DNA of 64,000 nt from an uncultured Pedobacter sp. GTDB taxonomy: Bacteria; Bacteroidota; Bacteroidia; Sphingobacteriales; Sphingobacteriaceae. The stretch spans positions 62,001-126,000 of the forward strand of contig NZ_CAMLIG010000006.1 of NCBI RefSeq assembly GCF_946480185.1, in the 5' to 3' direction. Within the stretch, counting starts at the first letter, position 1. Every line of letters begins with the position of its first letter. This document shows, piece by piece, positions 53,131-62,773 of this stretch. A program made the translations under genes and the position numbers. Under the pieces are notes generated by a model, which was not told the origin of the DNA, ran no database searches, and saw only the letters and a program-made list of their open reading frames with translations.

Positions 53131-54561
53131 ATGAAAGTTGTACAAAAGAAAACCAAGATTGTTGCCACGCTTGGTCCTGCATCGACAAACAAAGATGTTT
53201 TATTATCAATGATTAAAGCTGGTGTTGATGTTTGCCGTTTAAATTTTTCACACGGTAAAGCAGAAGATCACCTAGAATCAATACTCACCATTAGAGAAAT
53301 TAACAGAAAATATAAAACCAACATTGGTATTTTAGCGGATTTACAAGGGCCAAAAATTAGAATTGGCATGGTTAAAGACGGCGGAATTAACTTGATTAAT
53401 GGTACGCAAGTTAAAATTACCACACACGAGTGTGTTGGTGATGATAACCAAATTTATATTACTTATCCTACTTTCCCTCAAGACGTTAAAGCTGGCGAAG
53501 TAATTTTGTTGGATGATGGTAAACTGCAATTAAAAGTGGTTGAAACCAACAGAAAAGACACTGTAATTTGCGAGGTGGTACACGGTGGCGTTTTAACTAG
53601 CCGTAAAGGGGTAAATTTGCCAAATACTAAAGTTTCTATCCCATCATTAACCGAAGAGGATTTGGTGAATTTAGATTTTGCTTTGGCAAATGATATCGAA
53701 TGGATAGGTTTGTCATTTGTTCGTACGGCTGAAGATATTATCGATTTAAAAAGAATCATTAGCCGTAGCGGAAAAACGGCTAGGGTAATTGCAAAAATTG
53801 AAAAGCCAGAGGCTATTGAAAATATTGATGCAATTATTGAGGTTACAGATGGAGTGATGGTTGCCCGCGGGGATTTGGGTGTTGAAATGCCTTTAGAAGA
53901 AGTTCCGGTTTTGCAGAAAATGATTGCAAAAAAATGTAACAAGGCCTCTAAGCCGTGTATCGTTGCTACGCAAATGTTAGAAAGCATGATTACTACGCCT
54001 CGCCCAACAAGAGCTGAGGTGAACGACGTTGCAAACTCTGTTTTAGATGGTGCTGATGCGGTAATGCTAAGCGGTGAGACTTCTGTTGGAGAGTTTCCTC
54101 TGATTGTTATCGAAACAATGAGCAAAATTGTCCGTCATGTTGAAGATACTTCTTATCCTTACTATCGCGAGAAAGAATTGGACGAAACTTCAAATACTTT
54201 TATGGCAGATGCGGTTTGTAGTTCTGCAGTATTTTTAGCAGAAAAAACTAAAGCAACTGGTATTGTTGCCATGACTTCTTCTGGTTATACCGCTTTCCAA
54301 ATTTGCTCTCACAGACCAAAAGCAGGAACATTTATTTTTACCTCAAATCATAATTTATTGAATACTTTAAGTCTTTTATGGGGCGTTAGGGGTTTCTATT
54401 ACGATAAATTTGACAGTACTGATAAAACCATTAGCGAAGTTAATAAAGTGTTAAAAGCCGAAAAAATTATTGAAGCTGGCGATGTCATCATTAACACAGC
54501 GGCTATTCCGATTGAGAAAAAAGGAAAAACCAATATGATTAAAGTGAGCGTAGTGGAGTAA
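53131..54561 (+). CDS. pyk: Pyruvate kinase
   Basis: 476 residues. The N-terminus (TKIVATLGPASTNKDVLLSM) with CRLNFSHG, the substrate and Mg site (IAKIEKPEAIENIDAIIEVT, then VMVARGDLGVEMP) and APs of the C-terminal regulatory domain (VFLAEKTKATGIVAMTSSGY) are all present. It converts phosphoenolpyruvate and ADP to pyruvate and ATP, the last step of glycolysis. A terminator follows. Confidence 0.98.
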   Translation: MKVVQKKTKIVATLGPASTNKDVLLSMIKAGVDVCRLNFSHGKAEDHLESILTIREINRKYKTNIGILADLQGPKIRIGMVKDGGINLINGTQVKITTHECVGDDNQIYITYPTFPQDVKAGEVILLDDGKLQLKVVETNRKDTVICEVVHGGVLTSRKGVNLPNTKVSIPSLTEEDLVNLDFALANDIEWIGLSFVRTAEDIIDLKRIISRSGKTARVIAKIEKPEAIENIDAIIEVTDGVMVARGDLGVEMPLEEVPVLQKMIAKKCNKASKPCIVATQMLESMITTPRPTRAEVNDVANSVLDGADAVMLSGETSVGEFPLIVIETMSKIVRHVEDTSYPYYREKELDETSNTFMADAVCSSAVFLAEKTKATGIVAMTSSGYTAFQICSHRPKAGTFIFTSNHNLLNTLSLLWGVRGFYYDKFDSTDKTISEVNKVLKAEKIIEAGDVIINTAAIPIEKKGKTNMIKVSVVE

Positions 54562-54583
54562 TTCTAAAAAACACTGAATACTG

Positions 54584-54617
54584 AAAGCGTTCTTAAGAAA
54601 TTGGGAACGCTTTTTTT
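54584..54617 (+). terminator. Terminator of pyk
   Basis: AAAGCGTTC pairs with GAACGCTTT, with a loop of about 12 bases and a following T tract, 22 bases after the pyk stop. Confidence 0.9.
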
Positions 54618-54708
54618 CATTTCAACGCTTTTGCAAAGCAGAAGCCGGTTTTCTAAAAAAATAAGATAACGCGATTTGCAAAAAATAAGTGCTACCAATA
54701 GAAATTCC

Positions 54709-54716
54709 TACCTTTG
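54709..54716 (+). promoter_or_regulatory. Candidate -7 element of thiL operon
   Basis: TACCTTTG is a perfect TAnnTTTG 41 bases before the thiL ATG. No -33 element stands at the usual distance. Confidence 0.45.
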
Positions 54717-54757
54717 CAAAGAAAAAATGATTCTCAGATAAATTTTCCATATACAAA

Positions 54758-55807
54758 ATGTTCCAGCAGACAGAAAAAACAGAAATAGCCAGTCTTGGCG
54801 AATTTGGTTTAATTCACCATTTAACCCAGCATATCATCTTAAAAAATAAAAGCACTATAAAAGGTGTTGGTGATGATGCCGCTGTTTTAGAGTTTAAGGA
54901 TAAAAAAGTCTTAGTTTCCACAGATATGCTTCTGGAAGGAATCCATTTTGATTTGGCCTTTACGCCCTTAAAGCACTTAGGCTACAAAGCCATACAAGTT
55001 AACTTGAGTGATATTTATGCGATGAACGGTATTGCCAGCCAAGTAACGGTGTCATTTGGTTTCTCCAGTAAATTTCCATTAGAAGCCATTGAGGAATTAT
55101 ACGCGGGCATGTTATTGGCTTGTGAAAAATTTAATGTAGATTTAATTGGTGGCGATACCACATCATCACGCCAAGGATTGGTAATTTCTATAACCAGCAT
55201 TGGATATGCAGATGAAAAAGATATTTGCTACAGAAATGGTGCAGAAGAAGGCGATTTAATCTGTGTCTCCGGCGATTTAGGTGGCGCTTATGTAGGCCTG
55301 CAACTGTTAGAAAGAGAAAAACAGGTGTTTTTAGAGAACCCAAATATACAGCCCGATTTAGAAGGTAAAGATTATATTGTAGAGCGCCAATTGAAGCCCG
55401 AAGCCCGAATTGATATTGTTGATTTATTGGCGAAAATGAAAATTAAGCCAACCTCAATGATTGATGTTTCTGACGGTTTGGCTTCAGAAATCTTGCACAT
55501 TACCCGTCAATCTAAAAAAGGGTGTAAGATTTACGAAGAAAAAATCCCGCTTGATCCAATGACTGCAGACACTGCCCGTGAGTTTGGTTTAGATCCAACA
55601 GTTTGTGCGTTAAACGGAGGCGAAGATTATGAATTGCTTTTTACCATTAAACAGGCAGATTATGATAAAATGAAACACGACGTAGATATTTCGATAATTG
55701 GTTATATTACCGAAGAAAGTGCCGGGAACTATTTGATCACAAAGGCCGGAAATATTCACGAAATTAAAGCACAGGGCTGGAACGCCTTTACGTCAACAAA
55801 AAGCTAA
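54758..55807 (+). CDS. thiL: Thiamine-phosphate kinase
   Basis: 349 residues, AIR synthase-like fold. GVGDDAAVL, STDMLLEGIHFDL, VNLSDIYAMNG and LIGGDTTSS carry the metal- and substrate-binding Asp residues; DVSDGLASEI follows in the C-terminal half. It phosphorylates thiamine monophosphate to the active diphosphate. It begins a run of genes (thiL, MaoC, histidine kinase) with spacings of 4 and 9 bases. Confidence 0.96.
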   Translation: MFQQTEKTEIASLGEFGLIHHLTQHIILKNKSTIKGVGDDAAVLEFKDKKVLVSTDMLLEGIHFDLAFTPLKHLGYKAIQVNLSDIYAMNGIASQVTVSFGFSSKFPLEAIEELYAGMLLACEKFNVDLIGGDTTSSRQGLVISITSIGYADEKDICYRNGAEEGDLICVSGDLGGAYVGLQLLEREKQVFLENPNIQPDLEGKDYIVERQLKPEARIDIVDLLAKMKIKPTSMIDVSDGLASEILHITRQSKKGCKIYEEKIPLDPMTADTAREFGLDPTVCALNGGEDYELLFTIKQADYDKMKHDVDISIIGYITEESAGNYLITKAGNIHEIKAQGWNAFTSTKS

Positions 55808-55811
55808 AACT

Positions 55812-56273
55812 ATGATTATAATTAATAACCACGCAGAATTTGAAAGTTATTTAGGAAAAGAATTAGGCGTTTCTGAATGGCATAAAATAGAGCAACCACA
55901 AATTAACTTATTTGCTGATGCAACGCTGGATCATCAATGGATACACATTGACGAAGAAAAGGCGGCAACTGATAGTCCGTTTAACAGCACTATTGCTCAT
56001 GGTTATTTAACGCTTTCGCTGATTCCTTATTTGTGGAAACAAGTGGTTAAAATCCAGAATTTAAAAATGGAGATTAATTACGGAATTGAAAAGTTAAGAT
56101 TTGCTCAGGCCGTAAAAGTAGGTAGTGAGGTACGTTTGAAAGTTAATTTGGCGGGTATTGTTAATTTAAGAGGGGTTACCAAGGCTAATATTGCTATAGA
56201 ACTAGAAATTAAGGGGGAGAAAAAGCCGGCCTTTACAGGCGAAGCGGTATTTTTATACCATTTTAATGCATAA
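55812..56273 (+). CDS. MaoC-like (NodN-type) dehydratase
   Basis: 153 residues with a hot-dog fold. QINLFADATLDHQWIHID and TIAHGYLTLSL form the hydratase-2 signature, with the Asp and His of the catalytic pair. Members hydrate enoyl-CoA or act on related thioesters; the exact substrate is unclear. It sits between thiL and a histidine kinase, 4 bases after thiL. Confidence 0.9.
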   Translation: MIIINNHAEFESYLGKELGVSEWHKIEQPQINLFADATLDHQWIHIDEEKAATDSPFNSTIAHGYLTLSLIPYLWKQVVKIQNLKMEINYGIEKLRFAQAVKVGSEVRLKVNLAGIVNLRGVTKANIAIELEIKGEKKPAFTGEAVFLYHFNA

Positions 56274-56282
56274 AAGAGTGTA

Positions 56283-57575
56283 ATGAGTGCCTTTGCCAAA
56301 ATTTATCGGAAAGCAGTTTTAACTTTTGTAGGCAACGATGAAGTATTTACGCTCGAACATAGGGTTTTTAATCTTCTATCTTTTTTTGTTTGTTTAACCA
56401 CGGTCTTTAGCTTTTTCTTAAATATAGCTTTTGGCTTGTATGAGTCGGCCGTTTTAGCATCTGGCATTTGCCTTTTCCAATCCATTATTCTTTATCTGAG
56501 TAGAGTAGAGAAAAAATTTAGACTTGCCACCATCTTAACAGGTATTGAGCTTAACACCTTGTTAGCTGTAAATTATTTTATAAACGGAGGAATATCAGGT
56601 CCCACGGTAATTTTGTTTTTAGTAGTTTTATTTGTAATGAGCTCCGTTGTGAGCCAAAAAAACACATGGTATTGGCTCGCTCTCAATCTGTGTTTAATGG
56701 CCGGACTGCTCTCTGTTGAATATATTTATCCCAATTCTATTTTAGTCGGATACGAGGACAGATTCTTTTTGTTTACCGATGTTTATACCACTTATATTGT
56801 AGTTGTTATATTAATGACAAGCGGTATTTTTTACAAACGCAGAGCTTATGAAAAACAAAAGAAAATTTTAGAAACAAAAGCTTTAGCATTAGAAAAACTT
56901 AATGCAGAAAAAACGAAACTATTCTCTATTATCTCTCACGATTTAAGATCTCCAGTTGGATCTGTTAAACAACATCTTAGCTTTTTAAAAGAACACGATT
57001 TAACCGCTGAGGAGAAAGCAATTATTGAGGAAGGCCTGATAAAGTCTACCGACGAAGCTTACGAACTACTAGATAATCTCCTTGTTTGGGCAAAAACCCA
57101 AATGGGTGGGTCAAAACCTATTACTACGAGGTTAAAAGTTGTTGAAATCTTAGCTTCTACTATTGAACAGCAAAAACAATATGCTAAGAAAAAGGGGATT
57201 ACTATAAAAGATACCATCAGTAATGTTGAAGTTATTGCTGACAAAAACATGCTTCAGCTCGTTATAAGAAACTTATTGTACAATGCGATAAAGTTTTCTG
57301 AACCAAACAGCAATATTGAATTTAGTGTTTATCCAGAAAATGATCGAGTAATTTTTAAGGTTAAAGACAGTGGAATTGGGATTGCTGATGAACAAAAACC
57401 CAAAATTTTTTCCTTAAACGTTAAAACTAGTATGGGCACAAAGAAAGAAAAAGGTACGGGACTAGGTTTAATATTATGCAAAGAGTACACAGATTTACAA
57501 AATGGTAAAATCTGGTTTAATAGCGAACTTGAAAAAGGAAGTACATTCTTTGTTTCGCTTCCAATAAACATTTAA
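56283..57575 (+). CDS. Membrane sensor histidine kinase
   Basis: 430 residues. The N-terminal half has about six hydrophobic segments, the last near TYIVVVILMTSGIFY, then a short coiled linker and a HisKA domain (SIISHDLRSPVGSVKQHL, phospho-His in SHDLRSP). HATPase_c follows (LVIRNLLYNAIKFSEPNS, KDSGIGIADEQ, GTGLGLILCKEY). No response regulator gene is adjacent. It follows the MaoC gene by 9 bases. The ligand is unknown. Confidence 0.93.
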   Translation: MSAFAKIYRKAVLTFVGNDEVFTLEHRVFNLLSFFVCLTTVFSFFLNIAFGLYESAVLASGICLFQSIILYLSRVEKKFRLATILTGIELNTLLAVNYFINGGISGPTVILFLVVLFVMSSVVSQKNTWYWLALNLCLMAGLLSVEYIYPNSILVGYEDRFFLFTDVYTTYIVVVILMTSGIFYKRRAYEKQKKILETKALALEKLNAEKTKLFSIISHDLRSPVGSVKQHLSFLKEHDLTAEEKAIIEEGLIKSTDEAYELLDNLLVWAKTQMGGSKPITTRLKVVEILASTIEQQKQYAKKKGITIKDTISNVEVIADKNMLQLVIRNLLYNAIKFSEPNSNIEFSVYPENDRVIFKVKDSGIGIADEQKPKIFSLNVKTSMGTKKEKGTGLGLILCKEYTDLQNGKIWFNSELEKGSTFFVSLPINI

Positions 57576-57740
57576 GGATATTTCTATCTTCTAAACATTC
57601 TGATTTTTTTATTTTTCTAATTTGACCCTGAATACTTTTATATTTTTAATATAAAATCATAATTTCTATGTTTTTTATTATTTAAATCATAAAAAAAGAA
57701 TAAAATAGTGACAAAACAAACAGATTAGGCTATTTTTATT

Positions 57741-57748
57741 TAGTTTTG
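57741..57748 (+). promoter_or_regulatory. Candidate -7 element of amt
   Basis: TAGTTTTG is a perfect TAnnTTTG 28 bases before the amt ATG. No TTG stands at the usual -33 distance. Confidence 0.4.
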
Positions 57749-57776
57749 CGCTGTCGAAAGACGTTTATAAAAACAA

Positions 57777-59093
57777 ATGGCTAAAAAGTTATCAAAACTC
57801 CCTTTTATTTTACTTGTTATTATTGCTTTATTAACAATTATTCATCCTAGCTTGCCTACCGGAATTTATAAAGGCAATTATAATTATTCTGATGTTGCTT
57901 GGATGTTAACCGCAGTAGCGCTTGTTTTGATTATGACACCAGGATTAGCGTTCTTCTACGGCGGGATGGTGAGCAAGAAAAACGTGATTTCAACCATGTT
58001 ACAGAGTTTCATCTGCATGGCTATTATTACGGTAATTTGGGTTGTTTTTGGATTCAGTCTTGCATTTGGAGATTCTATTGGCGGTGTTATTGGCAACCCA
58101 GCCACTTTTTTTATGATGAACCACGTTATTGATGGGAAACCGTGGCCATTAGCTCCAACTATCCCTTTTGTTTTATTTGCATTTTATCAATTAAAGTTTG
58201 CCATAATCACACCTGCTTTAATCACCGGTGCGTTTGCCGAAAGGATTAGATTTATATCATACTGTTTATTTATCTGCTTATTTTTCATTTTCATTTATGC
58301 GCCTTTAGCACATTCTACATGGCATCCGGATGGAATATTATTTAAATTGGGCGTATTGGATTTTGCCGGAGGTACGGTTGTCCACATGTCTGCAGGTTGG
58401 GCGGCCCTAGCTTCAGCTTTATATCTGAAGAAACGTAGCGGAGCCGGAAGTCATAATCCTGCCCGTATCACTTATGTTTTATTAGGAACAGGGCTTTTGT
58501 GGTTTGGCTGGATAGGCTTTAATGGAGGTTCGGCATATTCTGCAGGGACTGTTGCGGCAATCGCCTTGGCAAACACAATGGCCGCTTCTGCTGCAGGTGC
58601 ACTGGCTTGGATTTTCTTCGATTCTTATAAAGGAAGAAAGCCCTCTGCAATGGGAACTTGTATTGGAACCGTTGTAGGCTTAGTAGCAATTACACCAGCC
58701 GCTGGTTTTGTATCTATTCCACACTCTTTAATTATAGGTGTTGTGGCATCCGTAATTAGTAATTTGGTGGTTGATTGGAGGTCTCGTACTTCGATAGATG
58801 ACACTTTAGATGTTTTCCCTTGCCATGGAGTTGGTGGTATGGTTGGGATGCTGTTAACTGGCGTATTTGCCCATCAATCTATAAACTCAGCAAATCATAC
58901 CGGAAATGGTTTACTATTTGGAGAAACCCATTTGTTTTTAGTGCATTTGGGAGCATTAATAGGTGTTTCAATATTTGCCTTCTGCGGTTCTTGGTTGTTA
59001 TTAAAACTTACAGATAGTATCACGCCATTAAGAGTTTCTGAAGAGGAAGAAGAATTGGGACTAGATATTTCGCAACACGGCGAGAGGCTATAA
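57777..59093 (+). CDS. amt: Ammonium transporter
   Basis: 438 residues with about 11 membrane segments. Conserved blocks include LALVLIMTPGLAFFYGGMVS-like AVALVLIMTPGLAFFYGGMV, FAGGTVVHMSAGWAALASAL with a pore His, and DVFPCHGVGGMVGMLLTGVF with the second conserved His. It belongs to the Amt/Rh family and moves ammonium into the cell. No glnK/PII gene is adjacent, so PII control is not evident here. The C-terminal tail is acidic (EEEEELGLDIS). Confidence 0.97.
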   Translation: MAKKLSKLPFILLVIIALLTIIHPSLPTGIYKGNYNYSDVAWMLTAVALVLIMTPGLAFFYGGMVSKKNVISTMLQSFICMAIITVIWVVFGFSLAFGDSIGGVIGNPATFFMMNHVIDGKPWPLAPTIPFVLFAFYQLKFAIITPALITGAFAERIRFISYCLFICLFFIFIYAPLAHSTWHPDGILFKLGVLDFAGGTVVHMSAGWAALASALYLKKRSGAGSHNPARITYVLLGTGLLWFGWIGFNGGSAYSAGTVAAIALANTMAASAAGALAWIFFDSYKGRKPSAMGTCIGTVVGLVAITPAAGFVSIPHSLIIGVVASVISNLVVDWRSRTSIDDTLDVFPCHGVGGMVGMLLTGVFAHQSINSANHTGNGLLFGETHLFLVHLGALIGVSIFAFCGSWLLLKLTDSITPLRVSEEEEELGLDISQHGERL

Positions 59094-59189
59094 ACAAATC
59101 ATTTTCTTTTTACCACTTCCAAAAATCGCTATTTTAGCTGTGTCTTGGCTCTCGTGTATTAAATCTTTCTTCTTATTGAAACAAAACAT

Positions 59190-61304
59190 TTATCTTAAAA
59201 CAGTATAAGTAATATAACTCGCTACGTAAGCCAAAACCAACATATACGTAAATTGGATTATAGGCCATTTAATATGTTTGGTTTCCCTGTAAACTACGGC
59301 CATTGTACTCATACATTGCATCGCGAAAGCATAAAACATCATTAAAGAAAACGCCGTAGCAACGGTAAACACCGGTAATCCGGTTTCAGCATTTTTTGCG
59401 CCCGCCATTTTTTCTCGAACAGAATCCATTTTATCTGCATTACCATCTACCGAATATAAAGTAGCCATTGTTCCAACAAAAACTTCTCTTGCGGCAAAAG
59501 ATGTGATTAAGGCAATTCCAATTTTCCAGTCGAAGCCCAATGGTTTAATGCCGGGTTCAATACTTTTTCCTAAAACGCCGGCGTAAGAACTTTCTAATTT
59601 TTCTGATGATTTTAATCGTTCAATTTGATGTTCGCTGTATTTGGAGGTGTATGAAGGTGAATTGTATTTTGCTTCAATTTTAGCAAATCTATCTCCAGGA
59701 CCATAACTTGCCAATACCCATAAAACAATTGAAACCGCAATAATTACTTTACCGGCCTGGGTAACAAATGTTTTAACGCTCTCATACATGGTTAGCCCTA
59801 CATTTCTCCAGCGTGGCATCCGGTAAACGGGCAACTCCATAATAAAATAGCCTTTTAACTTACTTTTTAAAATAAATTTCATTGCCCAAGCCACCAAAAT
59901 AGCAGAAACAATACTCATTAAGTATAAAGACATTAACGCCAATCCTTGTAACTGTATAAAGCCAAATACCATTTTATTTGGCACTACTAATGAAATTAAC
60001 AAAGTATATATAGGCAACCTAGCCGAACAGCTTACCAAAGGCGTTACCATAATGGTGATCATACGCTCTTTCCAGTTTTCGATGGTTCTGGCACTCATAA
60101 TAGCAGGTACAGCACATGCTAAACCACCAATCATGGGTACTACAGATTTTCCGTTTAAACCTACTTTCCGCATCAAGCGGTCCATCATAAACGTTACACG
60201 GGCCATATAGCCGGTGTCTTCCAGGATGGATATAAATGCAAAAAGCAAAGCGATTTGAGGGATGAAAACCATGACCCCGCTTAAGCCGGCCAATACACCG
60301 TCAACCAATAAGTCTGTTAAAACGCCGGAAGGCAAAAATTGATGTCCTAAACGTTCAAGCCAAACAAACAAGGTTTCAATAAGCGTCATCGGATACTCTG
60401 ACCATGCAAAAATTGATTGGAAAATGGCAAAAAGAATCCCGATGAAAATAACGAAACCCCAAATTTTATGGGTTAGGTAATGGTCTATTTTATTGCTGAT
60501 GTTTTCTTCAAGCGCTACGGTGGTGTATTTAACCGAATCTAAAAGCACATCATTGATATAATTATAACGGGCTATGGTTTCTGTGGCTTGTGCTTTTTGC
60601 GAGTGGAAATCGCTGGCAATAATAAAGTCGTTAATCTTTTGGCTTTCTTCTTTACTTAGGTATTTTAAATTTTTGTACTGATGTGCTATTTGTAAAGCGA
60701 CGTATGGATTATCGATTTTTAATAAGGTAGAAATGTTCTTTATCAAATCAGGTGCAATTGCATCTACCGTGATAGTTTCTGACTGTAAAGCAACGCTATT
60801 TTGAAACTGAATGGCTTTTTTTAGTTCGTCAATTCCTTGTGATTTACGGGCCGCCAAAGCAACCACCTGTATGTTCAACCTTTTGGCCAATGCGTCAATA
60901 TCAATTGCGATATTGCTTTTTTTAGCCAGATCCATCATGTTTAAAACCAGTATTACCGGAATGCCCAAATCTGCAATTTGGGTATAAAGTAAAAGGTTAC
61001 GTTTTAAGCTGGTTGCATCGGCAACAACGAGTACAACGTCTGGATAAGAGGAGTTTTGTTTGTCTGAAAGTACTTCGAAAACAATGGTTTCATCAGCACT
61101 TTTAGGATATAGGCTATAGGTTCCTGGTAAATCTACAATTTCTAGGCTGGTGCCATCGGCTAATTTTGTATAGCCAGATTTTTTGTCAACCGTAACTCCG
61201 GGAAAATTGCCTATTTTTTGATTTAAACCGGTTAGGGCATTAAATATGGTTGATTTTCCGGTGTTTGGATTACCAACAAGCGCTACTCTTTTGGTATTTT
61301 TCAA
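59190..61304 (-). CDS. feoB: Ferrous iron transport protein B
   Basis: 704 residues. The N-terminal GTPase (P-loop GNPNTGKST at 11-19, DLPGTYSL, NMMDLA) leads to a GDI-like spacer and the inner-membrane core with two Gate domains (PQIALLFAFISILEDTGYMA, then GLACAVPAIMSARTIENWKE). It transports Fe2+ in the GTP-driven Feo system. It lies 11 bases downstream of feoA. Confidence 0.98.
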   Translation of the reverse strand: MKNTKRVALVGNPNTGKSTIFNALTGLNQKIGNFPGVTVDKKSGYTKLADGTSLEIVDLPGTYSLYPKSADETIVFEVLSDKQNSSYPDVVLVVADATSLKRNLLLYTQIADLGIPVILVLNMMDLAKKSNIAIDIDALAKRLNIQVVALAARKSQGIDELKKAIQFQNSVALQSETITVDAIAPDLIKNISTLLKIDNPYVALQIAHQYKNLKYLSKEESQKINDFIIASDFHSQKAQATETIARYNYINDVLLDSVKYTTVALEENISNKIDHYLTHKIWGFVIFIGILFAIFQSIFAWSEYPMTLIETLFVWLERLGHQFLPSGVLTDLLVDGVLAGLSGVMVFIPQIALLFAFISILEDTGYMARVTFMMDRLMRKVGLNGKSVVPMIGGLACAVPAIMSARTIENWKERMITIMVTPLVSCSARLPIYTLLISLVVPNKMVFGFIQLQGLALMSLYLMSIVSAILVAWAMKFILKSKLKGYFIMELPVYRMPRWRNVGLTMYESVKTFVTQAGKVIIAVSIVLWVLASYGPGDRFAKIEAKYNSPSYTSKYSEHQIERLKSSEKLESSYAGVLGKSIEPGIKPLGFDWKIGIALITSFAAREVFVGTMATLYSVDGNADKMDSVREKMAGAKNAETGLPVFTVATAFSLMMFYAFAMQCMSTMAVVYRETKHIKWPIIQFTYMLVLAYVASYITYTVLR

Positions 61305-61315
61305 TCTTTTTCAGA

Positions 61316-61531
61316 TTAAATCAGTTCTATGGTAGAAGCTTCCATTTTTCTTAAAGATAACTGGTAGCCAGCTACAGAAACAGCGATTGGATCTCCCATT
61401 GGAGCGATACGCTCTAACTTTACACATTCGCCAGGTAAGCAACCCATTTCCATCAATTTAACAGACATTTCTAAATCTGTAAATTCTTTGATAATTCCTT
61501 TTTGACCTATTTTTAATTGCGATAACTTCAT
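61316..61531 (-). CDS. feoA: Ferrous iron transport protein A
   Basis: 71 residues, SH3-like fold, the usual length (MKLSQLKIGQKGIIKEFTD, then PMGDPIAVSVAGYQLSLRK). It interacts with FeoB and is needed for efficient Fe2+ uptake. It is the first gene of feoAB; no FeoC is present, and no Fur box was recognised upstream by eye. Confidence 0.95.
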   Translation of the reverse strand: MKLSQLKIGQKGIIKEFTDLEMSVKLMEMGCLPGECVKLERIAPMGDPIAVSVAGYQLSLRKMEASTIELI

Positions 61532-61609
61532 GTGAGTATAAATGAGTTGCCACGAAAATAAGGCTTATTTAAATTAAATCCAAATAAGATTAGTTTAAAA
61601 AAGAATTAT

Positions 61610-61750
61610 TTAGCGCTTTGCTAAATATGTAGCAGTTTTAATTTGCTTTTGAGAAAATTTTGGACAATGGCAACCACCTTTAAAAATACCACAGCTACTT
61701 ATAAATAAAATAAAAGTTATTGATAAACAATATATTATGATTTTTTTCAT
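61610..61750 (-). CDS. Small Cys-containing lipoprotein
   Basis: A 46-residue ORF beginning MKKIIIYCLSITFILFIS with the lipobox ISSC (acylated Cys20). The mature part is only 27 residues and holds GGCHCPKFS, a Cys-His-Cys cluster that could bind a metal, then a basic tail ending AKR. Its start is one base after the stop of the VanZ-like gene, so it is probably co-transcribed with it. Similar short lipoproteins occur in other Bacteroidetes; the function is unknown. Confidence 0.7.
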   Translation of the reverse strand: MKKIIIYCLSITFILFISSCGIFKGGCHCPKFSQKQIKTATYLAKR

Positions 61751-61751
61751 C

Positions 61752-62150
61752 TTATTTTTTATTCAGTGTAGTCGCTTTTCTATGGAGTAGCAGATAGCTA
61801 AAAACACCCATGCTGCAGCCTAGCATATCTGAAAAGAAATCCCACCATTCTGCAGAGCGATAGGTAAAGACTTCTAATTGTAACAGCTCAATTCCGCCAC
61901 CTATTATGCTACTTATTAAAAGTATCTTAACAATAGTAAGCGGACGATACTCAAAACTGTTTTGTTGCTGTATTTTTCCAAAAAAAAGGAAAACAGTTAA
62001 TACAAAGAAAAAACCTAAATGTACCATTTTGTCAAATCCTTCAAAGAATTTGTTGTTGCCTGGCACATCGCTCATAGGAATGGTGCAAAGAATCAGTACC
62101 AACAATGCCCAAACAATTGCTGGCCACTGAAACTTTAAGGTTCTTAACAT
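61752..62150 (-). CDS. VanZ family membrane protein
   Basis: 132 residues with about four membrane helices. WALLVLILCTIPMSDVPGNN, FEGFDKMVHLGFFFVLTVFL and IELLQLEVFTYRSAEWWDFF are the VanZ-family landmarks. Members include a teicoplanin-resistance protein, but most are uncharacterised, and resistance should not be assumed here. It lies 3 bases downstream of gcvH and upstream of the small lipoprotein gene, all on the minus strand. Confidence 0.9.
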   Translation of the reverse strand: MLRTLKFQWPAIVWALLVLILCTIPMSDVPGNNKFFEGFDKMVHLGFFFVLTVFLFFGKIQQQNSFEYRPLTIVKILLISSIIGGGIELLQLEVFTYRSAEWWDFFSDMLGCSMGVFSYLLLHRKATTLNKK

Positions 62151-62153
62151 AAT

Positions 62154-62528
62154 TTATTGGCCTATTAAAGCTTTATAATCATCGGCAGAAAGTAATCCGT
62201 CTGCAGATCCGGTAAACTTAACTTTTACCATCCAACCGTCGCCGTAAGGATCTTGATTGACCAGCTCTGGATTAGCATCCAACTTGTTGTTTATTTCTAA
62301 AACCGTTCCGGTTAAAGGCATAAATAAATCAGAAACGGTTTTAACAGCTTCAACTGTTCCAAATACATCACCTTCTTTTACTTCTGTGCCAAGGGTGTTG
62401 ATGTCAATATATACAATATCGCCAAGCTCGCGTTGTGCAAAAGCGGTAATACCAACGTAGGCTTCGTTGCCTTCCACTTTAATCCACTCGTGATCTTTAG
62501 TGTATTTTAATTCTGCAGGAAAATTCAT
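62154..62528 (-). CDS. gcvH: Glycine cleavage system H protein
   Basis: 124 residues with the lipoyl-domain signature around the lipoylated Lys in [40 protein letters not shown] is the usual N-terminus. It shuttles the methylamine group in glycine cleavage. The gcvT and gcvP genes are not in the window. It is the first of a minus-strand group gcvH, vanZ-like, small lipoprotein. Confidence 0.97.
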   Translation of the reverse strand: MNFPAELKYTKDHEWIKVEGNEAYVGITAFAQRELGDIVYIDINTLGTEVKEGDVFGTVEAVKTVSDLFMPLTGTVLEINNKLDANPELVNQDPYGDGWMVKVKFTGSADGLLSADDYKALIGQ

Positions 62529-62605
62529 GTTCTAAAAATTTGAGGTAAAAATAAGAGTTAAATTTTAATCCCAACCTATCAATTAAAGATTAAAAGCGTT
62601 TAACA

Positions 62606-62634
62606 AAAAACGCTCCACGTTCCGGAGCGTTTTT
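62606..62634. terminator. Terminator-like hairpin
   Basis: AAAAACGCTCC pairs with GGAGCGTTTTT around an ACGTTCC loop. It lies 140 bases past the stop of the minus-strand gene at 62774 and 78 bases upstream of gcvH, so on the minus strand it can end transcription from the former. Confidence 0.8.
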
Positions 62635-62773
62635 ACTACATTAACACATTACTAAAAAATTTCTCAACTGTAGCGGATTGATAGATCTCAAAAAACTTTT
62701 CAAAAACTTACAATTAAGACGATAGGTTTAGAAATGTGTTACAATCTTTTTCATTTTTATAATTTAAGGAGTG

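Noticed and set aside
53478..54125. 215-codon ORF on the minus strand inside pyk
   Set aside because: It lies wholly opposite the well-conserved pyk gene, has no recognisable domain and no regulatory context, so it is a shadow of the real coding strand.
61752..62150. Glycopeptide-resistance role of the VanZ-like gene
   Set aside because: VanZ is a broad family, and no vanHAX-type gene is near, so the name is not evidence of resistance.
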